Assembly: GCA_030643245.1 (NCBI GenBank)
Contig: DAOWME010000031.1
Coordinates: 1 to 18,035, forward strand
Source of the DNA: Deltaproteobacteria bacterium
GTDB taxonomy: Bacteria > Desulfobacterota > UBA8473
Direction: 5' to 3'
Length of the DNA stretch: 18,035 nucleotides
The translations under genes were made by a program, and so were the position numbers. Below the pieces are notes generated by a model that ran no database searches, was not told the DNA's origin, and was given only the letters and a program-made list of their open reading frames with translations. Below, in pieces: positions 6,614 through 14,829 of the stretch. How positions within the stretch are numbered: position 1 is the stretch's first letter; each line of letters opens with the position of its first letter.

Positions 6614-7598
6614 ATCGTGAACCTTGCAATTGAGTATAGGAATCAGCATAATTCCTCTCCGATCGTTTGATCTGACTTAGGATCTGCAGGGACACGGACA
6701 AGGCCCTTTTCCCGTCATAACAGGACACAGGGAGAGGCCTCCTTGTAATAACCGAATTGATAAAAGATTTGATTTCCTCTTCCAGAGAATCCCTTTCGTC
6801 TATTGTAACATTGTTTATCTCAATCCTATGTGAGCCGCCATCTTCTTTACCGTTTTCAACCTTATTGTACAGACCGACCTTCTTCGAGGCAAAATCTATT
6901 GAGATATAAGCATCCGGCTGGAAGATACGAATCTTCCTCATCGGCCTCTCAGAAATCCGGCTGGCGGTTATGTTGGCTATACACCCGTTGACGAAGGTTA
7001 TTCTGGCATTGGCAATATCCACCTTTGACGAAATCACAGGGATTCCCACTGCATCGATCCTCTCTATCCCGGAATCAACGAAGTTCAATATAATATCAAT
7101 ATCGTGAATCATCAGATCTAGTACCACATCTATGTCAGCGGACCTTTCAGTAAAGAAGCTCAACCGATGGGATTCGATGAACATAGGATTATTCAAGACA
7201 TCTTCTATTGCAACGACAGCCGAGTTGTATCTCTCCAGGTGGCCAACCTGAAAGATCAAGTTCTTACTTTCTGCTCTCTCTATAAGGCTTTCCGCTTCTT
7301 CAAGGGTTGTCGCCATAGGTTTTTCAAGCAATATGTCGACACCATTGTCAAGAAAATCGCTCGCAACTTTGTAATGTAAAGTGGTAGGGACAGCTATGCT
7401 CACCGCATCTGCACTGTCCAAAAGATCTGAACAATCGAAAAAGGCCTTGGTGCTAAAGCGGTTGGCGATCTCTAATGCCCTTGCATGGTTTGTGTCAACG
7501 ACACCAACGAGTTCGACCTGGGGAAGCTTTGAGTACTTTTCTGCATGATATTGCCCCAGATACCCTACCCCTACTACACCGACTCTGACTTTTTCCAT
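6612..7598 (-). CDS. Gfo/Idh/MocA family NAD(P)-dependent oxidoreductase
   Basis: An oxidoreductase with an N-terminal Rossmann fold and a C-terminal alpha/beta substrate domain, 328 residues from the chosen start. The dinucleotide motif is GVVGVGYLG (7-15). EKPM (92-95) carries the family's catalytic-site Lys, GHLERYN (119-125) follows, and DLMIHDID (161-168) holds the conserved His at 165. The substrate cannot be read from the sequence. Its place between lpxI and lpxB suggests a sugar nucleotide of the lipid A pathway. GnnA, which oxidises UDP-GlcNAc before GnnB amination, belongs to this superfamily, but no GnnB-type aminotransferase is present here. The open frame starts at TTG 7607, but GGAGG lies only 1 base from it and 10 bases from ATG 7598, so ATG is preferred. 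Confidence 0.85.
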   Translation of the reverse strand: MEKVRVGVVGVGYLGQYHAEKYSKLPQVELVGVVDTNHARALEIANRFSTKAFFDCSDLLDSADAVSIAVPTTLHYKVASDFLDNGVDILLEKPMATTLEEAESLIERAESKNLIFQVGHLERYNSAVVAIEDVLNNPMFIESHRLSFFTERSADIDVVLDLMIHDIDIILNFVDSGIERIDAVGIPVISSKVDIANARITFVNGCIANITASRISERPMRKIRIFQPDAYISIDFASKKVGLYNKVENGKEDGGSHRIEINNVTIDERDSLEEEIKSFINSVITRRPLPVSCYDGKRALSVSLQILSQIKRSERNYADSYTQLQGSR

Positions 7599-7608
7599 TT
7601 TTCTCAAG

Positions 7609-7613
7609 CCTCC
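7609..7613 (-). promoter_or_regulatory. RBS deciding the start of the Gfo/Idh/MocA gene
   Basis: GGAGG on the minus strand is 10 bases before ATG 7598 and just 1 base before the alternative TTG at 7607. Spacing rules out the TTG. Confidence 0.5.
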
Positions 7614-7644
7614 GGAGATTGGCGCCTATCTGGTGCCTGAACGA

Positions 7645-7661
7645 AAAGTGCTCCGCACTTT
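7645..7661. repeat. Perfect 7-bp hairpin in lpxI-oxidoreductase spacer
   Basis: AAAGTGC (7645-7651), loop TCC, GCACTTT (7655-7661). It is symmetrical on both strands. No following T-run long enough for an intrinsic terminator is present on the minus strand. Confidence 0.6.
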
Positions 7662-7700
7662 ATTCTGCCACCCCAAGTTTCGGATCTTGCGTTTATCTCT

Positions 7701-7716
7701 CCTGACACCTGACACC
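7701..7716. repeat. Tandem CCTGACA repeat
   Basis: Two adjacent copies of CCTGACA followed by CC; on the minus strand this reads GGTGTCAGGTGTCAGG. It lies 38 bases downstream of the lpxI stop, within the non-coding spacer. Confidence 0.6.
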
Positions 7717-7753
7717 TCCGTCCAGAAGTTATATGTTACCATACAGACACAAG

Positions 7754-8563
7754 TTAGATTGCCACGATTGAGATACCTTCCTGATCGGCAAACCCAATCA
7801 TTTCCTCCTTGTCCACAATTATCGTATTCTCCGCTTCAATAGCCAGCACAGAAGCCCTCACTTCTCTTAAGGAGCGCATGGTTCCCATCCCCACCACCGG
7901 AATGTCAAAACGCATATCTTGATCCAGCTTGCTGAGCTTCACAACAACTACCTTCCCGTTCCCTAATCTTCCCCCGCGCCTAATCGCCTCATCCGTACCT
8001 TCAATTGCCTCAACCGCCAGGATGACTTGATCCTTTACAACAACCGTTTGCCCAATGTCCAGCCTGCCAATACCATTGGCAATATCCCTGCCAAATCTGA
8101 TATCTTTGTATTCATCTTCGGTAGGTAGACGCTTTGTCAGACATCCCTCCTGAACAAAGACAGAGGGGATGTAATCTGTCAGACTTCGGATATTAACGCC
8201 ATCCTTTTCCAACTCACCGGCGATCGCACGAAGCAATAAATCATCCTTTTTGTTCTCTAGCCTTGAAAGGAGAGACATTGCCCTGGCATCGGGTATTATC
8301 CCGGAAAACATCACCGTCTTGCTTATTCCCCCAACCATCACCGCATTGGAAACCATTTCGTTTTTAAAGGCCTCTATCAATTCCTGAAGCTGTCCAATAT
8401 CCATCAAAATAATTCTATCCACGTATGCTTTAAGACTGTCTCGGACTTCCTCCGTATAAACGACAGCCACCACCCTCAAATCCGTTTCCTTTATTGCCTT
8501 GGCAAAAATTACAGGGAGACATCCATCTCCGGCAATAAGGCCAACTGTTTCCATTACCGACAT
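7754..8563 (-). CDS. lpxI: UDP-2,3-diacylglucosamine diphosphatase LpxI
   Basis: Hydrolyses UDP-2,3-diacylglucosamine to lipid X and UMP in the cytoplasm, replacing LpxH in organisms that lack it. The 269-residue product covers the two-domain DUF1009 architecture. The N-terminal domain begins VGLIAGDGCLPVIF, and the C-terminal domain carries AVEAIEGTDEAI (183-194) and the acidic QDMRFD block (215-220), both characteristic. Its place directly after lpxA, with the lpxB substrate pathway around it, agrees. The ATG at 8563 overlaps the end of lpxA by 10 bp. A second in-frame ATG at 8554 forms a TAATG overlap and would remove three residues. An AAAGG-like site favours the first. There is no LpxH in the window. 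Confidence 0.93.
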   Translation of the reverse strand: MSVMETVGLIAGDGCLPVIFAKAIKETDLRVVAVVYTEEVRDSLKAYVDRIILMDIGQLQELIEAFKNEMVSNAVMVGGISKTVMFSGIIPDARAMSLLSRLENKKDDLLLRAIAGELEKDGVNIRSLTDYIPSVFVQEGCLTKRLPTEDEYKDIRFGRDIANGIGRLDIGQTVVVKDQVILAVEAIEGTDEAIRRGGRLGNGKVVVVKLSKLDQDMRFDIPVVGMGTMRSLREVRASVLAIEAENTIIVDKEEMIGFADQEGISIVAI

Positions 8564-9324
8564 ACACCCCTTTCAGATTCCTCGATGAATCCCACAAGAT
8601 TTCCAACTTCCTCTGAGTCAGGGATTTCAAGTCTTACCTTCTCCAATGCCTTCATCAGGACCATACCTGATTTAAATATTATCTTGTAAGCCTTTTTCAG
8701 ATTGTTTATTGCGGTATCGGAAAAACCATTTCTCCTAAGCCCTGTAACATTCAGGCCAAATAATTTTACCCGATTTCCCACAGCTATGACATAGGGGGGA
8801 ACATCTTTGGAAACCCCTGAAACTCCCCCGATCATTGAATACGCCCCAATCCTCACAAATTGGTGTATGGCAACCAGCCCGCCAATGATTGCATGGTCTT
8901 CAATCTCGATATGACCGGCAAGGGTAGCTGCGTTCGCCATGACAATATTATTCCCCAGCTTGCAGTCATGGGCCACATGGCAATAGGCCATGAGAAAGTT
9001 TTTATCCCCTACTCTTGTCTCTCCCCCACCACCGGAAGATCCCCTGTTGATGGTTACAAACTCTCTGATAATGTTGTCATTACCGATAATTACCTCTGAT
9101 TTCTCTCCACTATATTTCAGATCCTGCGGAGGGGCCCCGATAGAAGCAAACTGATAGATTTCACATCGTTCACCGATTTGCGTAAAGCCTTCCACTGTGA
9201 TATGAGACCTTAGCTTCGTGTCTCGCCCGATCCTGACATTCTCGTCTATTATGCAGTATGGTCCTATCTCCACCCCATCATCAAGCGCTGCCTTTGGATG
9301 AATAATGGCCGTCGGATGTATCAT
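8554..9324 (-). CDS. lpxA: UDP-N-acetylglucosamine O-acyltransferase LpxA
   Basis: First step of lipid A synthesis: transfers a 3-hydroxyacyl chain from ACP to the 3-position of UDP-GlcNAc. The 256 residues comprise a left-handed beta-helix of hexapeptide repeats (about 1-185) and a C-terminal helical domain (about 190-256). The catalytic region CHVAHDC gives His116 and His119, matching His122 and His125 of the E. coli enzyme. HQFVRIG, GVSGVSKDVPPYVIAVGN and GLNVTGLRRNGF are family blocks. By offset, the residue at the E. coli acyl-length ruler position (Gly173) is also Gly here (about 167), which hints at a long acyl chain; an alignment would be needed to trust this. A strong GGGAGGA precedes ATG by 8 bases. 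Confidence 0.96.
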   Translation of the reverse strand: MIHPTAIIHPKAALDDGVEIGPYCIIDENVRIGRDTKLRSHITVEGFTQIGERCEIYQFASIGAPPQDLKYSGEKSEVIIGNDNIIREFVTINRGSSGGGGETRVGDKNFLMAYCHVAHDCKLGNNIVMANAATLAGHIEIEDHAIIGGLVAIHQFVRIGAYSMIGGVSGVSKDVPPYVIAVGNRVKLFGLNVTGLRRNGFSDTAINNLKKAYKIIFKSGMVLMKALEKVRLEIPDSEEVGNLVGFIEESERGVCR

Positions 9325-9348
9325 TGCAAGAGTCCTCCCCCGAGTATA

Positions 9349-9783
9349 TCACTTGTCCGCTATTATACCTTGCAGCTCCCCCTCGGCAACCAAAGCATCC
9401 CCAACAAATGCCTTGCCCTTAAACCTCCATACCGCACTACGCCGTTTAATGACCTTTAATTCAAATCTGACTTGATCTCCTGGGACTACAGGCCTTCTGA
9501 ACTTAACCTTATCTATAGTGGAGAAAAAAAAGTTTTTATCCTTAGCCTCTTCGGATTCATCACTATACGCAAGGATTGCACCGGTTTGAGCCATTGCCTC
9601 AATCAACAAAACCCCCGGCATGATAGGCAAATCAGGAAAGTGCCCCTGGAAAAAGGGTTCATTGAAGGTCACGTTCTTCATGCCCACTACCCTCTCGCCC
9701 TTTTCTATCTCCACTATCCTGTCGATCAAAAGAAAGGGGTATCTGTGCGGTAAAACATTCATAATATCCCTAATGTCCAGCAT
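9349..9783 (-). CDS. fabZ: 3-hydroxyacyl-ACP dehydratase FabZ
   Basis: A hot-dog-fold dehydratase of fatty acid elongation, converting 3-hydroxyacyl-ACP to trans-2-enoyl-ACP. It competes with LpxA and LpxD for the same 3-hydroxyacyl-ACP pool, which explains its frequent place between them. The 144 residues are the normal length. LPHRYPFLLID (11-21) starts the fold. FFQGHFPDLPIMPGVLLIEAMAQ (44-66) contains catalytic His48 and Glu62, and FRRPVVPGDQ follows. The start ATG overlaps the end of lpxD by 14 bp, so the pair is likely coupled. GGGGGA just upstream serves as ribosome binding site inside lpxD. Confidence 0.96.
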   Translation of the reverse strand: MLDIRDIMNVLPHRYPFLLIDRIVEIEKGERVVGMKNVTFNEPFFQGHFPDLPIMPGVLLIEAMAQTGAILAYSDESEEAKDKNFFFSTIDKVKFRRPVVPGDQVRFELKVIKRRSAVWRFKGKAFVGDALVAEGELQGIIADK

Positions 9784-10831
9784 ACTTATCCCCCAAATCG
9801 ATCCCGAAATGTGCTTCTACCTTCTTCATCCTTGACTCCAACTCACTCAAAACCTTCCTCATTTTAGGCAATTTTGTGAAGACAATCTGAGACTTCAACC
9901 AATCTTTATGGGGAACACACGGTAATCCGGAGACAACCTGGTCTGCTGGAATGTCTTTGGTCACACCGGATTGGCCGCCTACGACAACGTTTTCCCCAAT
10001 CTTTATGTGACCCGCCACGCCCACCTGGCCCGCGAGAGTGACATGGTTGCCTATCTCAGTACTTCCCGCTATGGCGACACCTGCAACCAAGATGGTGTCC
10101 TCTCCAACGATTACATTATGTCCGATCTGGACCAGGTTATCGGTCTTAACACCCCTTTTGATCCAAGTCTTTCCTAATGATGCACGATCAACGGCGTTGT
10201 TGGCTCCTATCTCCACATCATCATCAATCCGGACTATGCCGACCTGGGGAATTTTGTAGGATTTCTTCCCGTCCTTGGCAAAACCGAAACCATCACTTCC
10301 GATAACAGTGCCGCAATGGATTATGACCCTTTCTCCGATCCTACAACCTTCACGGATAGAAACATTTGAGTGAATTATCGTGTCTTTGCCGATACTCACG
10401 TTATCCCCAATATATACTCCCGGGAGAAGAGACACCCTGTCCCCTATCCTGGCGTTATCACCCACATATACCAGAGGATAGATGGACACATCCTTCCCGA
10501 TCTCAGCGTCCTTCCCAATGAAGGCTTTCTTATCGATACCTCTTGCCTGATACGGACTCTCGTGGAAAAGCGTTGCAACCTTTGCATAAGCCAGACAGGG
10601 ATTCTCAGTGCACAGGAGAGGCTTTTCACACCCCTTCAAATCAGGAGACACTATTATTGCAGAGGCCTCAGTAGTATTCACCATCAATAGATACCTGGGA
10701 TTAGAGATGAAGGTTATCTGCCCTTCTATTGCTTGCTCAATGCTACTTATCCCGGTAATGGTAATATCGTCATCACCTATCACGCTGCCACCCACATGAT
10801 CCGCCAGCTCCCGCAGACTCCTCTCAATCAT
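9770..10831 (-). CDS. lpxD: UDP-3-O-acylglucosamine N-acyltransferase LpxD
   Basis: Adds the second 3-hydroxyacyl chain, to the 2-amino group of UDP-3-O-acylglucosamine. From the chosen start the product is 353 residues: an N-terminal uridine-binding domain (1-100), a left-handed beta-helix of hexapeptide repeats (about 101-305), and a C-terminal helix (about 310-345). IGSDGFGFA (177-185) and VQIGHNVIVG (234-243), with His238 as the presumed catalytic base (E. coli His239), are diagnostic. The open frame continues 45 codons upstream into skp, but that part is basic, unlike LpxD. The ATG at 10831 has AGGAG 7 bases upstream and overlaps the skp stop by 8 bp. The shorter start is therefore strongly preferred. 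Confidence 0.95.
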   Translation of the reverse strand: MIERSLRELADHVGGSVIGDDDITITGISSIEQAIEGQITFISNPRYLLMVNTTEASAIIVSPDLKGCEKPLLCTENPCLAYAKVATLFHESPYQARGIDKKAFIGKDAEIGKDVSIYPLVYVGDNARIGDRVSLLPGVYIGDNVSIGKDTIIHSNVSIREGCRIGERVIIHCGTVIGSDGFGFAKDGKKSYKIPQVGIVRIDDDVEIGANNAVDRASLGKTWIKRGVKTDNLVQIGHNVIVGEDTILVAGVAIAGSTEIGNHVTLAGQVGVAGHIKIGENVVVGGQSGVTKDIPADQVVSGLPCVPHKDWLKSQIVFTKLPKMRKVLSELESRMKKVEAHFGIDLGDKYAGH

Positions 10832-11360
10832 CTGTTTTCTCCTGTTTGTTATATGCCTTGATGACCTCCTCGGTAAGATCCACAGCGTCAGAGGCGTAAA
10901 GCACGCCGCTCGTAGTCTTTTCAAATATGAAGGTATAATTACCCTTTTTTCCAACTTTTTCAACAACTTTTCTCAATTCCATGATTACTCCCTTAGTCAT
11001 TTCCGCCTCTTCACGCTTGAGCTCTTCCTGAGAATCTCTAATGAATCTCTGATAATCCCGCAATTCCCTCTGGTATTCCTTTTCCTTTTCCTTTCTCGCC
11101 GCTTCGTTCAATAACAGGCTCCTTGCCTCAATGCTATTCTTTAGCTTTTCCAGTTCCTTCTGCTTTGTCTGAAGGAGCTTTTGAGCCTCCTCTATCTTGT
11201 GAGAGAAGGCCTCTCTTGCTTTCTTCCCTGCATTAGATAAATTTAAGGCCTTTTGCAAATCCACAAAAACCATCCGCTTCGTATCAGCCCCGGAAGCGTA
11301 ACCTGTAATACATAATATTAGAGACACCAGAAAAACCAACCCTATTCTTTTCATCTTCAA
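10824..11360 (-). CDS. skp: Periplasmic chaperone Skp/OmpH family
   Basis: Holds unfolded outer-membrane proteins in the periplasm on their way to BamA. The 178-residue product starts with a cleavable signal peptide (about 1-24; basic MKMKR, hydrophobic core, cleavage probably near ASGADT). A short strand region RMVFVDLQKAL follows, then a long charged helical/coiled-coil stretch (about 45-130) and a C-terminal strand block YTFIFEKTTSGVLYASDAVDLTEEVIKAYN. That final block is typical of the family. GGAGG precedes ATG by about 9 bases. The gene directly follows bamA, the usual arrangement, and its end overlaps lpxD by 8 bp. Confidence 0.93.
   Translation of the reverse strand: MKMKRIGLVFLVSLILCITGYASGADTKRMVFVDLQKALNLSNAGKKAREAFSHKIEEAQKLLQTKQKELEKLKNSIEARSLLLNEAARKEKEKEYQRELRDYQRFIRDSQEELKREEAEMTKGVIMELRKVVEKVGKKGNYTFIFEKTTSGVLYASDAVDLTEEVIKAYNKQEKTDD
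10839..10843 (-). promoter_or_regulatory. RBS deciding the lpxD start
   Basis: AGGAG on the minus strand lies 7 bases before ATG 10831, within the 3' end of skp. It fixes lpxD at 353 residues instead of 398. Confidence 0.6.
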
Positions 11361-11404
11361 CCCCCTCCAAATGCAATAAACTTAAGACACGCTTCATACC
11401 ATAC

Positions 11405-14089
11405 CTAAAATGTCATCCCTATAGTGAACTCCCAGTTGCTCTGCTTCTCATCCGGTTCAGGATCCAGATTATATCCCCATTCGAGCCTGAGCGGCCCCAT
11501 AGGGGAATGCCACCGAATACCTCCCCCCACATCGCTTCTCAAGCGAGGGATTTTAAACCGTGGAATATCACCGTAGGGAGGGACATTAGGGTAATCCCCC
11601 TTCTTGTTGAACGCATTTCCTGCGTCAAAGAAGACCACACCTTTCACCCCGGCTTCTTTAATCAACGGGAAGATATACTCTATATTGAATAAAAGTTGCT
11701 GAGTCCCGCCGATGACATCATCAATATGCGGGTTCGGATCTTTAGGACCAACAGAATAGGCCTCAAAACCCCTTAAAGAGTTGATCCCCCCTAAAAAGAA
11801 TCGTTCAAAAAGCGGTACATCTCTCCCCTCATTTCCCTGGGTATATCCGACCACCCCCCGACACATAAAGACAGTATCCCATATCAAGGGGAAATACCAT
11901 CTTGTTTCAGCTGTGTATTTTGTGAAGTAGTTTGTGCCACCCAAAGGACCGCCAGCATATTCGACGGATATACTGTTTCTAGACCCTTTTGTCGGGGATA
12001 TTCGATCATTCCTTGAATCCCTCACCAGGCTAACCTTGATGCCACTTGTGGTGCTTGTCCCTTCCTCTTCTTTTATTATAGCGGTAATATCCCAAACATC
12101 AGAAATTTTAACGCTTTCATGTCTGTAACGCACAAACAGTCTCGTGTAATCCTCGGTTACAGGGAATCCCAACCTTATGGCGCCGCCGTCAGCCTGCTGA
12201 TCGTAATCCGTGTATTCTCTCTTAACGTCATATATGTCGAAACCAGCCGATATGGGCGTGTCGAACAACCACGGTTCGGTAAACCCCAAGTTGTAATTAG
12301 TAGTTCTCCCGCCAATATTAGCAGCCAGGGAGAGGTTCTGTCCTCTCCCGAATAAGTTGCTTTCGCCTATATTAAACATCGCAACAACATCGTCAACCGA
12401 ACTATACCCAATCCCGGCGCTTACCGATCCTGTCGACCTTTCCTTGACTCTAATATCCAGATTCAGTTTGTCATCCCCGCTTCCTTTTGTTGTATTGAAA
12501 TTCACCTCTTCAAAGTACCCCAGCCTCTTGACCCTTTCGTAGCTCCTGCCAAGTTTTACTTTGTCATAAAGTTCCCCTTCCATAACTTTCAGTTCCCGAC
12601 GAATAACCTTGTCACGCGTCCTGGTATTTCCGGCTATGGTTATCCTCTCAAAGTATACTTCTTCCCCCTTCTGTATATCAAAGGTCACATGAACCGCCTG
12701 ATTTTCTTTATCTATGGCGGTTAACGGGGTTACATCCACAAAGGCGTACCCAACCCGGGCATATATATCCGTCAGACGGGCCATATCTTCCCTGAGTAAC
12801 CTGGGGTCGAATATCTTGCCCGTGGTTGTACCCGACCCCTCCAACAGGACCTTCTTATCGTCCAGCAAGTCTCCCTGAACGTCTACCTTCCCAATCTTAA
12901 ACTGTTCCCCCTCATCAACCGATATAGTAACATATATCCCTGTCTTCTCCAGGTTTATTTGAGGCTTACCAATCTTGACCTGAGCATAACCATTGCTGTT
13001 ATAAAAGGATCTTATCCTGTCGGTGTCTTGGTCTAAGACATCCTCCCTCAAAACCCCCGAATCGGTTAGCCAGGAAAAGAAACCTTTTTCCTTTGTCTCC
13101 ATGATATCCAGCAGTTCTTCATCCTCATACACCTTGTTGCCGACAAACTCAAGCTCCTTTATCTTCGTCTTCCCATGTTCCTTAATTCGGAAAGCCACTA
13201 TCGCTTCATTTGTTTTCAAGTAATATACTCTGTAATCAACTTCTGCCATCCAATACCCTTTATCCCTGTATAATCTGATAATATTCTTTACATTCCTTTC
13301 AATGTCGTTGAAGTTCAGGGTTGTGCTGAGTTTAATGTCAACACTCTCTTCAATATCCTCCTTTCGGATATAATTATTGCCATCGATTTCGATCCTCTTG
13401 ATGAAAGGCTTTTCACTGACAACAAAGATTATCTCCTTGCCTCCAGGTCCATCTTCCTTGATGACCTTCACATCCTCAAAATAGCCCATCCGGTAAATGC
13501 GTTTCAGGTCCTCATCCGCAACATCCCGAGAAAGCACATCCCCTTCTTTGCTCTTTATCTGAGGCCTAATCGCATCTTCTTCAATCCTGTCGTTTCCACG
13601 AATAGATATCTTAACTATTAAGTCTCCTCCCAACAACACCAGATTAATGCGTCTTGAAAACTCGTCAATAATACGAGTCAAATCGTGGAGACCTTTGCCG
13701 TCAACATATATCCTGATAGGCAAACCATCGTCCCCGATCTCCAATACCACGCCATCAACGCTGACTTTCTCTCCTATCTTTGTGAGACTGCCCCAAATTG
13801 CAAAGTCCGCCCCTAACCTGGCTCCAAGCCCAGACACAAACGCCTCATCTATCTCATCTTCCAGCATCCTATCTATCTCAGACTCAACCAGCTCCTTTTC
13901 TATTACGAAAAGTTTCCCACCTTCCTCGATAAGAGAGGCAAGGGAATCCCATATCTCCCATTTCAAATAATCGAGGTTCTCCTCGCTGTTAACCTCAAAA
14001 GGATAGATGAATACTCTGACACTCTCTTGTCCATAAGCCACCCGCCAAATCAAGCAACACAACAGACAAACCAATACCGTTTTGAGCAT
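11405..14089 (-). CDS. bamA: Outer membrane assembly factor BamA with extra N-terminal domain
   Basis: Omp85 protein that folds beta-barrels into the outer membrane. The 894 residues exceed the usual 760-810. Residues 1-20 are a signal peptide. Residues about 23-152 form an added alpha/beta domain (VRVFIYPFEV..., then RLGADFAIWGSLTKIG at 91-106) resembling the TolB-N/CsgG/FlgO/LpoB-type fold. Five POTRA domains follow: about 156-228, 229-306, 307-395, 396-476 and 477-552. Each has a GxN/GD-type strand start and most have a GYF/GYA/GYW turn. The 16-strand barrel spans 553-894, with LRGF (772-775) in the conserved loop-6 position and a terminal Phe in the beta-signal EFTIGMTF. The start has only a distant GGGGAAG site. 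BamA identity is secure; the extra domain is a pattern-based call. Confidence 0.95.
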   Translation of the reverse strand: MLKTVLVCLLCCLIWRVAYGQESVRVFIYPFEVNSEENLDYLKWEIWDSLASLIEEGGKLFVIEKELVESEIDRMLEDEIDEAFVSGLGARLGADFAIWGSLTKIGEKVSVDGVVLEIGDDGLPIRIYVDGKGLHDLTRIIDEFSRRINLVLLGGDLIVKISIRGNDRIEEDAIRPQIKSKEGDVLSRDVADEDLKRIYRMGYFEDVKVIKEDGPGGKEIIFVVSEKPFIKRIEIDGNNYIRKEDIEESVDIKLSTTLNFNDIERNVKNIIRLYRDKGYWMAEVDYRVYYLKTNEAIVAFRIKEHGKTKIKELEFVGNKVYEDEELLDIMETKEKGFFSWLTDSGVLREDVLDQDTDRIRSFYNSNGYAQVKIGKPQINLEKTGIYVTISVDEGEQFKIGKVDVQGDLLDDKKVLLEGSGTTTGKIFDPRLLREDMARLTDIYARVGYAFVDVTPLTAIDKENQAVHVTFDIQKGEEVYFERITIAGNTRTRDKVIRRELKVMEGELYDKVKLGRSYERVKRLGYFEEVNFNTTKGSGDDKLNLDIRVKERSTGSVSAGIGYSSVDDVVAMFNIGESNLFGRGQNLSLAANIGGRTTNYNLGFTEPWLFDTPISAGFDIYDVKREYTDYDQQADGGAIRLGFPVTEDYTRLFVRYRHESVKISDVWDITAIIKEEEGTSTTSGIKVSLVRDSRNDRISPTKGSRNSISVEYAGGPLGGTNYFTKYTAETRWYFPLIWDTVFMCRGVVGYTQGNEGRDVPLFERFFLGGINSLRGFEAYSVGPKDPNPHIDDVIGGTQQLLFNIEYIFPLIKEAGVKGVVFFDAGNAFNKKGDYPNVPPYGDIPRFKIPRLRSDVGGGIRWHSPMGPLRLEWGYNLDPEPDEKQSNWEFTIGMTF

Positions 14090-14127
14090 TTAGATTTATT
14101 CTTCCCCTATTCAAACTTGGAGCAGTG

Positions 14128-14826
14128 TTATTGGTTATTGGTTACTACATCTGAAACTATCTTCCCATCCACCAGACTCACTCTCCTAGGTATCTTGTCC
14201 GCCAGTTTGTTATTATGGGTAACCATAATAAGCGTCATATCCAATTCCCTATTCATATTAACCAACAACTCTTCTATCGCACTCCCTGTCTTCATATCCA
14301 GATTCCCTGTTGGTTCATCGGCCAGTATTACGTCAGGTTTCAGCATCAAAGCCCGAGCAATGGCTACTCGCTGCTGCTCCCCCCCGGACAATTCACCAGG
14401 CTTATGAGTGAATCTATCCTGCAGTCCGACCATATGGAGTAGTTTCTCCGCTTCTGCTCCGGCCTCTTTCTTTTTAACCCCGCGAATCAGGGCCGGCATC
14501 ATTGTATTTTCCAATGCGTTAAATTCAGGGAGAAGATGATGAAATTGAAATACAAAACCGATCCTCCTATTCCTAAAGTCGGCAAGTTTCCTGTCCTCCA
14601 TCGCATAGATATCTTCAGTCCCATAAAATACACTGCCTGAAGTGGGTTGCTCTATTGCCCCGAGTATATGAAGCAACGTACTCTTTCCTACCCCCGAAGC
14701 CCCGACAATAGACAACATCTCGCCCTTCTTGATGTTCAGATCTATGCCTTCCAGAACCTCTATTCTCTTATTGTGGGACTCAAAGACCTTGCATATATTC
14801 CTTGCTCTAATAATTGAGGAGTTCAT
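14128..14826 (-). CDS. lolD: Lipoprotein-release ABC transporter ATPase LolD
   Basis: ATPase of the LolCDE-type machine that lifts outer-membrane lipoproteins off the inner membrane. The 232 residues have Walker A GASGVGKST near residue 42, signature LSGGEQQRVAIARAL near 145, Walker B VILADEPTGNLD near 165 and H-loop VTHN near 202. FQFHHLLPEFNALEN after the Q-loop is the LolD-type form within the MacB/LolD family. The start follows the lolC stop by only three bases (TAATAGATG), so the two are surely coupled and form one complex. LolD is preferred over FtsE or MacB because of the adjacent LolC-type permease. Confidence 0.93.
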   Translation of the reverse strand: MNSSIIRARNICKVFESHNKRIEVLEGIDLNIKKGEMLSIVGASGVGKSTLLHILGAIEQPTSGSVFYGTEDIYAMEDRKLADFRNRRIGFVFQFHHLLPEFNALENTMMPALIRGVKKKEAGAEAEKLLHMVGLQDRFTHKPGELSGGEQQRVAIARALMLKPDVILADEPTGNLDMKTGSAIEELLVNMNRELDMTLIMVTHNNKLADKIPRRVSLVDGKIVSDVVTNNQ

Positions 14827-14829
14827 CTA

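Larger units (their letters stand above)
7599..7753 (-). other. Intra-cluster spacer with palindrome and tandem repeat
   Basis: This 155-bp gap between lpxI and the oxidoreductase is long for a cluster whose other junctions are mostly overlaps or under 50 bp. It contains a perfect 7-bp hairpin AAAGTGC-TCC-GCACTTT (7645-7661) and a tandem CCTGACA x2 (7701-7714). No gene or U-tract terminator is seen. The minus strand has only TT then C after the hairpin, so transcription probably reads through. It may be an inserted dispersed repeat. Confidence 0.5.

Noticed and set aside
10832..10966. 45-codon N-terminal extension of LpxD inside skp
   Set aside because: The extension overlaps skp in another frame, is highly basic and unlike LpxD. 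AGGAG 7 bases before 10831 and the usual LpxD N-terminus settle the start.
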